From assembly GCA_021613335.1 (NCBI GenBank), contig JAJTWR010000317.1, forward strand, positions 81,001-145,000: a stretch of 64,000 nt of DNA, given 5' to 3'. How positions within the stretch are numbered: position 1 is the stretch's first letter; the number at the start of each line of letters is the position of its first letter. The notes under the pieces were generated by a model. The model searched no databases. It saw nothing but the letters and a program-made list of their open reading frames with translations, and was not told the origin of the DNA. This document shows positions 57,957-64,000 of this stretch, piece after piece. A program made the position numbers and the translations under genes. Source of the stretch: Whitmania pigra. Lineage: Eukaryota > Annelida > Clitellata > Hirudinida > Haemopidae.

Positions 57957-60900
57957 TTGATGATGTACAAGTTTAATCTGCTGTTAACTTATAAGCGCCA
58001 TTTGTACGATGTGACTCTTCCACTACAGGCAATATCACGAATTTATTTAACGCCATTGTCTATTAGGCTTTCTCTCCTTTCGTTTGAGGCGCTTCTGTTT
58101 TTGTTCAGGCGTGGGTCTTGATTTCCAAGTCATTAATAATTGGCAAGCATATTATTGCTACTATTAATGGAAAAGAGTCTTAAAAATTTACTGATTCATT
58201 TGACCCAGAAAGATTTGTTATCGATGCCATTATTATGTTTGGAAGGCTTCAAATGGTAAATATCATCCACTCTTTTGAGGATGTTTGTCCGAGATTATTT
58301 CTTGACTTCATGATTTGCGCGACGGTGTGGTTGTTAATATTGCTATTTTGTAGATAATTGCCATTCGGAGCTTTATTTAAGGAGCTTTTTCTTGAAATTG
58401 TTTAATAAACTCATTTAAAATAATTCAGTAAATTCCTTGCAGAGCCATTACACTGTTGCATGCCCGCTCTGAAATTATTCTTCATTGTGCGATCATAACA
58501 TCGATTTTTAATTATATTTAAATATCGGTTAAATAATAAATATTTAACAATCCATTAATTTGATGTCTTTGATGTCAACAATCCAAAACGTCCAGTTTTT
58601 TTTAAAAAGACTTCAGTAGTTGTTTTGCAAAAGGCTTGTAATTGTAAACTTATTTGTATAAAGCTTTGATTTTACGAACACTTTGACAGCTCAAGTATCT
58701 ATATTGACTGAAATATTTTTGTCGTGATATTTGTGGTTATTTGGAATTAGGTTTGACAGCGGTTTGATTGAAATATATTCAACTAGTCAGGAATTCTATG
58801 GTCGCAATTTTAATTATTGTGCGCGTAACTTGTTCAATTTGTTTCCTAGCTAATGTTTTCAATTTTATTCTTCTTGACACTCTTAAAACAGGTTGATCGA
58901 ATTGTCATCGATGATTTTTAACTCGGAGTGCGCCAAATTCCAAGCTTCAAGAATTTGCTTGTCGAGACCTGTTTCATTTTTTCTTGATTTTGTGGACCTT
59001 ACGATGTTAATTTATCATTATTGCATGCTTGTAGAATGTGAAAATTTAAAATGGCGGCAGGTTTTAGACTTTTCATGTTGGAAATTGAATTTAAAATTTT
59101 GTAGAAATTAATTGAGAAACTTTGAAGATTATTTATTGAGTGTTATTTGGGTTGCTAGTTAGCGGAGGTTTTGAATGTTGCCGAATACTTTTTAATTGAT
59201 GTTCAAATGTCCACGAAGTCTTCCAATTATACGGCAATCACTTTTTTTTTTATCTTGGAATCGATTTGTTTTTGTGCGCATATCGAAGAGGGTAAATGAT
59301 CTGTTGATAGTCAACTCTTAATAATTTAAGTGTTGCTCTTTGATGATTTGTTTTATTATTTCTATGATCGGAGTAGTCCATCCCATCCGTAAGTTGTTAA
59401 TTGTTTTCTAATAAACGAGTGGTCAACGAGTGCGGCTTCAACCTGAGTGAGTAGTCTTCAACCTGAGGTTTGAAAGCTGGGTGGGAGTAAATCGGAAGCC
59501 CTGCGAGAGTCCCATGAATTATAAAGTTCCGTGTTTTGGTCGACAATAAAAATCTTATTTATTGACTGGAGCACAATCTCACCAGAGATCTCTCAACTCA
59601 ACGTTATATTTATGTTATTATTAAAATTACATTGTCTTAGTGATTTAAATATTGGCACCGAGTGACTTCGTGCACCTGCGTATCCCAGAGGAAGTGACTA
59701 ATTCATCGAAGAAGGCGGCAATTTTTGAGACTTCAACTAAAAGATGCTTCATCGCATTCACTCAATTGGGTGGAAATATTTAATTGATAGTGGGTCCATT
59801 TATAACTTGCTTAAATGGAACGCCGGGTTCCCTACTGAGAACATGACAGGGTAATCATTCTTAACCCGAAAGCACAATTGCCACTTGCGCGATCTAGTTT
59901 CGCGTTCATTAACTCATTTCCAAGGGAATGAATCAGCAGCAGGCTCTGGATGTTAAATCTGTTTTCTCGATCCAATTTTCCAGATATGATTGATTTCACC
60001 GGCTGCTTCTCGCGAGACTTAATATGAGTTTTAATGTAGGCGATGCAGGGGCATTTTCAAGCCTACATTTCTTGCCTTTGTTATTGTTGTTATTACTGTT
60101 GTTATTGAACTATTAGTATTATTGTGGTTGTTATTGTTATTATTATTACTGCCTCACATGTTCTTTGTATCCTTGCGTTGACACGGAGGTCTCACATCCG
60201 TCAATGTCACTGTTTCAGTCAAAAGTCATTAGGAATGATTGGCAGTCGTCTTTATGTGTTTTGTAAGTGCGCAGTCAGATAATAATCAATTTTTCAGATC
60301 TCGCAAAAACATGATAAGTTATTGTAGCCCTTTTGTGGCACTGCAGAGGTTTTATTTATGAGCCAGGATAATGCCTCTTTATTTGGGACGTGGTGCTGAT
60401 CAACAAAAGTGAAGTAGCGATTTGTACTCAGTCCTGTGGAATAATCCTCTTTTGAGGAAACTTTTTATAAAAAAAAAAATACTCTCGATTTGCGCTTGCA
60501 AATTTCGCCTCGAGGGAAGTCGACCCAGTTTAGGTTTTTTGTATTAAAAAACGTTGTTTGCACTTCAGTTTTTAAATTACACGAATTCAATTAAATAAAA
60601 AAGGACTGGAAAGAATTTATATTTATTTTATGCAACTAATACTAAATATGAAGATAAAGTCTTAGTAAATAGCGCACATCAACCTAATTTCAAAAGGAAT
60701 TAATGGTTATTTATAAATTTGTTTATTAGCAACTTTGTCTGCGTTCTCAAAACTGAACTTACGACTTCTTAATAAGAATCGACTAATTGAACAAAATTAG
60801 GACCTCACTAAAAATTTTCTGTTTGCTCTTAACAAAACAAAATTGATTTAAAAAAGTTGATTGATTTTTTTCCTTTCTGATAAGGAATAAATCAATGAAA

Positions 60901-62650
60901 CTTCTCCGACACCAGTGAGATTATGTGGACTAAACAAAGCGACGAAGTAGAATGCAGCAAATTTGATGTTAGAATAACTCAATTACTTCCAGTTAATTCT
61001 AAGCTTAACTTCTTGAAATGTATTGGTGTAAAGATTATATATATATGGTTCAAAATATTCATGTTTGTAGTTCGGTGACAAGCTTCATGAGATCTCTGGC
61101 ACTTGTTTACAAGAGTTTAAGCCTAACGCAACTTTTAAATTAAGTTGAATTTAAGATAAGGGTATTTGATCAGCTTGTCGAAGTAGTGCACTCAGATACC
61201 TTTTAATTTTCCCCCGAACACGTAACACCAGATGCAGTTTGGCTCAATAAAACAGGAAATCCTTACGAAGCCTCCCTCTTAAGTAGGCATTATTACTCAA
61301 TATATCAACCCAATTTAGAATGTTTCCAATGTAGCAACAATGGGATTTTAATACTCTCTTCAAAACAGAAATAGTAATATGAGTGTTTTTAAAGTTTTAA
61401 ATTTTTTATAACATCAGGCGTTGCCTTATTATGATGAGACCTTAAATTAATAAACGATACAAATCCCAGAAATGTCATCTCAATTATTATTTTGATGGGA
61501 TAAATTGTGTCAGCCGGTGCTGCAGACTACCCGCGGGTTAAAAAAATAGTTTGGACGTATTTCTTCAATCTCTATGCAAAATTAATGCAAGATTGAAATG
61601 GTTCTAAAAGAATACATGCTAACTGTAGTGAAATTGCATCATTTAGGGCAATTATTTAGGCCTGCTGGCCTGTTCGGTGTTCCTTGGAACTATGGAGGGA
61701 CGAAAACTTAAAATTGTTACTCAAAACATTGCCCATGGTTATGATAGCTGAGCAAAAATACGGTTAACAAGCAGGACGCCAAGGGCTAGGAATCAATAGC
61801 TCGTCCCGGAACACTTTTCAGAAGGCAAAAACATCCGAGACACATCATTCGTCTGCATGTTCTATTTCCCTTTATTAGTTTTGCTATTTCATTCTCTTAT
61901 TTATTTTCCTCGGATATATTCTGGAACGTCATTTCAGCTTCAGACATACCCTGGCACAACTTGACCTTCTTATTAGTTTAAAGGGGGAAACAGTATGTAG
62001 TGGGTGTCCCCCAAATGACGTCCTTTTCCCTGCAATTAGCAAAGTACCATCCATTAAGACTGCATCCCAAAAAGTCTGGGATCTCTTTAACTTTGATTTA
62101 GGTTGATAACCAAATATAATTAGCTTAATGAAAGAGTAACAAACACAAGTTTTATAATTATATAAATGTATGTACAAAACTGTAGTTAGTAACTTAAAAA
62201 ATGAGACTTGAAGTGATGGAATTGCAGCTAGATAGATGGGTTCATCACTGAATTTTCATTGTAGTATTGTAAACAGTTTTAAAGAGTTGAACAAAAGCAG
62301 GATATTACCACTGTCACTACGATAAGAAAACCTCAAAAACATGCAATTTGTTCTCCCCTTCTATTCCTACCAAGGACAGACTTTACTGGTAATGAAGAAG
62401 TTAAATGATAACAGTGTTGTTTTATTTTAATGTTTAACAATTAACTTTATTAATTTTTGTTTGTCATTGAGCGAGCTCCATGAGTTGGGCTTGTCATTCT
62501 GCTTCTCTTTAATCCAGTTCTTTAAATACAATCTTTCACTTTTTATTGGCCACTGGCTGTGCCTTGGAGTGATTCTACAGTTAGGAATCTCTTACAGAAA
62601 AATTGCTGTATATTCCCATCCCCTCCCCCATAAAATTCAAATTTAACTAT
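57957..62650. other. ZFP36 3' UTR and long non-coding stretch
   Basis: No convincing exon. Contents noted: AT-rich 3' UTR sequence with ATTTA words to about 58450, a short direct repeat CTTCAACCTGAG at about 59438 and 59456, and a TTA/TTG trinucleotide microsatellite at about 60080-60150. A possible short exon at about 62303-62391 (acceptor AAAGCAG, donor ACTG|GTAATG) is open in one frame but could not be linked to a neighbour. Confidence 0.5.
60080..60150 (+). repeat. Imperfect (TTA/TTG)n microsatellite
   Basis: Runs of GTTATTGTTGTTATTACTG-type triplets with interruptions. Confidence 0.8.
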
Positions 62651-62676
62651 GTCTTGCACCTCAATTCATTCATTCA

Positions 62677-62922
62677 TTGATAAAGAGCAGCAGGTCAACC
62701 CCAGATTTACAGGCAAGGGCCTTTGTGCAGTGTGAAGGAAGAATCCCACAGGTCAACAGTACTCTTGCTCCTCTCTCCAAAACAAAAAATATCAACATAA
62801 ATTTCTCGGGAAACACGGCTGATCAACACTTGGCATCTCTGATCAAAGTTGGAACTGCACAGCCACACCAAACATTACAGCAAAAAATTATTGAATTAAA
62901 GCAACTAAATGTTCAGCTATGA
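62677..62922 (+). CDS. Weak exon candidate
   Basis: An open stretch of about 80 codons with a mixed composition, ending LQQKIIELKQLNVQL before TGA. It is preceded by ATAAAG and followed 9 bp later by GCT|GTAAGTTT, a good donor that lies past the stop in this frame. I could not join it in phase to another exon. It may be an exon of a gene leaving the window, part of a pseudogene, or chance. Confidence 0.25.
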   Translation: MIKSSRSTPDLQARAFVQCEGRIPQVNSTLAPLSKTKNININFSGNTADQHLASLIKVGTAQPHQTLQQKIIELKQLNVQL

Positions 62923-63085
62923 ACTGCTGTAAGTTTTGAAAAAAGTATTTGTTGCCATTGCAAACAGCAATTATATGATATCTCACAAAATTTTTTTTTT
63001 AGTCAAACAACTTCATTACTTTGGATGGACGGACTCTCACAGATACTGCTAAAATATTGGCATGCACATTGTACGTTTCTAAATA

Positions 63086-63135
63086 TTGCAGCTGACATAG
63101 AAGGATGAGGCCCTAACCTCAAGTTCTGATAGAAA
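63086..63135 (+). mobile_element. Fragment related to the R2-type element
   Basis: TTGCAGCTGACATAGAAGGA and the following 30 bases match the endonuclease-upstream region of the element at 16421 (about 18898-18948, encoding IAADLEGMRHY...) at roughly 80 percent identity by eye, with a frameshift. No longer homology was seen on either side, so it is a short old fragment. Confidence 0.6.
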
Positions 63136-64000
63136 GTTCCTTTATTTTCAAATTGTTTCCATATTTCTTACGTAAAATAAATCAAGCGGCACAGAAGGGA
63201 CTCAAAATGTCCCAAGTGGAGAACCCGGCACGATGGGATGTGTTCTCGCTGACTGTCTGCCAAATTACACCAAAAGTAGCAAACTGGAGAACCAAAAGAA
63301 AATATTCTTAAAGCTTCAGATGCATCTGAGCCATTTCACATGAAATAATTCAATTGTGATGGATTATTCTAAGCGAAAGAGAACATAAAGTAAATTACAA
63401 TATATAACCATGGAATCCATTTGAAAGCTCCATAAATGTGAGTTTTTGTCAAGCACTGTTTCAAAACATTATGGAGTTGAGAGAATAAGTTTACAATTAT
63501 CACTGCAAATTAGCAAAACAAGCTAGAGTAAACAGCTTTACAATTCAAATATTTGAATGCATCACATCTGCTCTTGAGATGTGGACAATGCTTATTAAGA
63601 AATAAAACAAGGTTTAATCATAACTATTTCCTTGTGATAGAACCACTTATTAGTCATACAAAACTGAAATAATAATTTCTTCAGACCATTCTGGGAAATT
63701 TGAAATTTATTTTTAGATACAAGTTAGAAGACCAAAGTTCAAAAGAAAGGGTCATAGTCCTTGGTTTCGGCTTGGCCTTTATTAACACACCATACAGAGC
63801 AGCTTAAAAAATAAAAACAAATTCAAAAATATAAACATTGTAGTGTGACATATCCATAAACCAAAACATTGTTGACAATACTTTAGATCTGAAATTTCAA
63901 GCTTCTAAATCTTAGAAAGATGAGGTACTAATACTAAACCAATAATATTAGGTAATCACAACAACACCTGACCCATGAACATCACTGTTCCTTCTTACTT
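63136..64000. other. Non-coding stretch to window end
   Basis: A 43-codon open run (about 63183-63312) has a protein-like look but no start, splice partner or recognised family. Otherwise nothing supported. Confidence 0.45.

Noticed and set aside
61929..62177. 82-codon minus-strand frame
   Set aside because: No start context, splice signals or recognisable domain; the first half is AT-rich noise.
1..64000. CRISPR arrays, bacterial operons, ribosomal RNA genes or integrated virus
   Set aside because: No regularly spaced repeats, Shine-Dalgarno-led gene strings, rRNA signatures or viral genes were seen; the gene structure is animal throughout.

Overview
This is nuclear DNA of an intron-rich, AT-rich invertebrate animal. 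The genes have short exons, GT-AG or GC-AG introns and AATAAA signals. They encode metazoan-type proteins: an SLC6 transporter, a ZFP36/TTP-type zinc-finger protein, thrombospondin type-1 (TSP1) proteins, an Ly6/uPAR-like protein and a selenocysteine glutathione peroxidase. Interspersed DNA includes tRNA-derived SINEs, an R2-type LINE, a decayed LINE, hAT-like and pogo-like elements and a Helitron end. I cannot name the phylum or species. Most gene models were assembled by hand from splice signals, reading-phase continuity and family similarity, because few genes are single open frames.

Layout. 1-6.8 kb: the tail of a + strand gene, converging with a large - strand gene for a Ser/Pro/Asn-rich protein. 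6.8-13.9 kb: repeat-rich, with a LINE remnant, nested hAT-like elements, a 614-bp terminal-inverted-repeat element and a 240-bp direct repeat. 13.9-15 kb: a small membrane protein gene with a PPxY motif. 15.6-19.9 kb: a SINE, an R2-type retroelement and a 70-bp tandem repeat. 21.5-22.9 kb: a GPX4-like selenoprotein gene with in-frame TGA and a SECIS candidate. 23.3-37.7 kb: a cluster of secreted Cys-rich protein genes, namely one Ly6/uPAR-like gene, two TSP1 genes on + and one 26-exon TSP1/PLAT-like gene on -. 38.9-43.3 kb: an SLC6 transporter (-). 44.5-45.7 kb: Cu/Zn superoxide dismutase (+). 46.2-50.0 kb: PI5P 4-kinase (+). 51.7-53.2 kb: DPH6 diphthine-ammonia ligase (+). 56.4-58.0 kb: the ZFP36-like gene (+). 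58-64 kb: mostly non-coding, with an R2-like fragment and a weak exon candidate.

The most distinctive locus is 24.6-37.7 kb. Three genes start with a signal-peptide exon ending in phase 1, followed by a canonical TSP1 domain split by a phase-2 intron at the same place. They then continue as phase 1-1 exon modules. The minus-strand member adds three PLAT-like domains, each on an identical three-exon plan, joined by short phase 1-1 exons (21-72 nt) that could each be skipped without breaking the frame. Four introns in the window use GC donors. The other genes (SOD1, PIP4K2, DPH6, ZFP36, GPX) are ordinary conserved metazoan genes.
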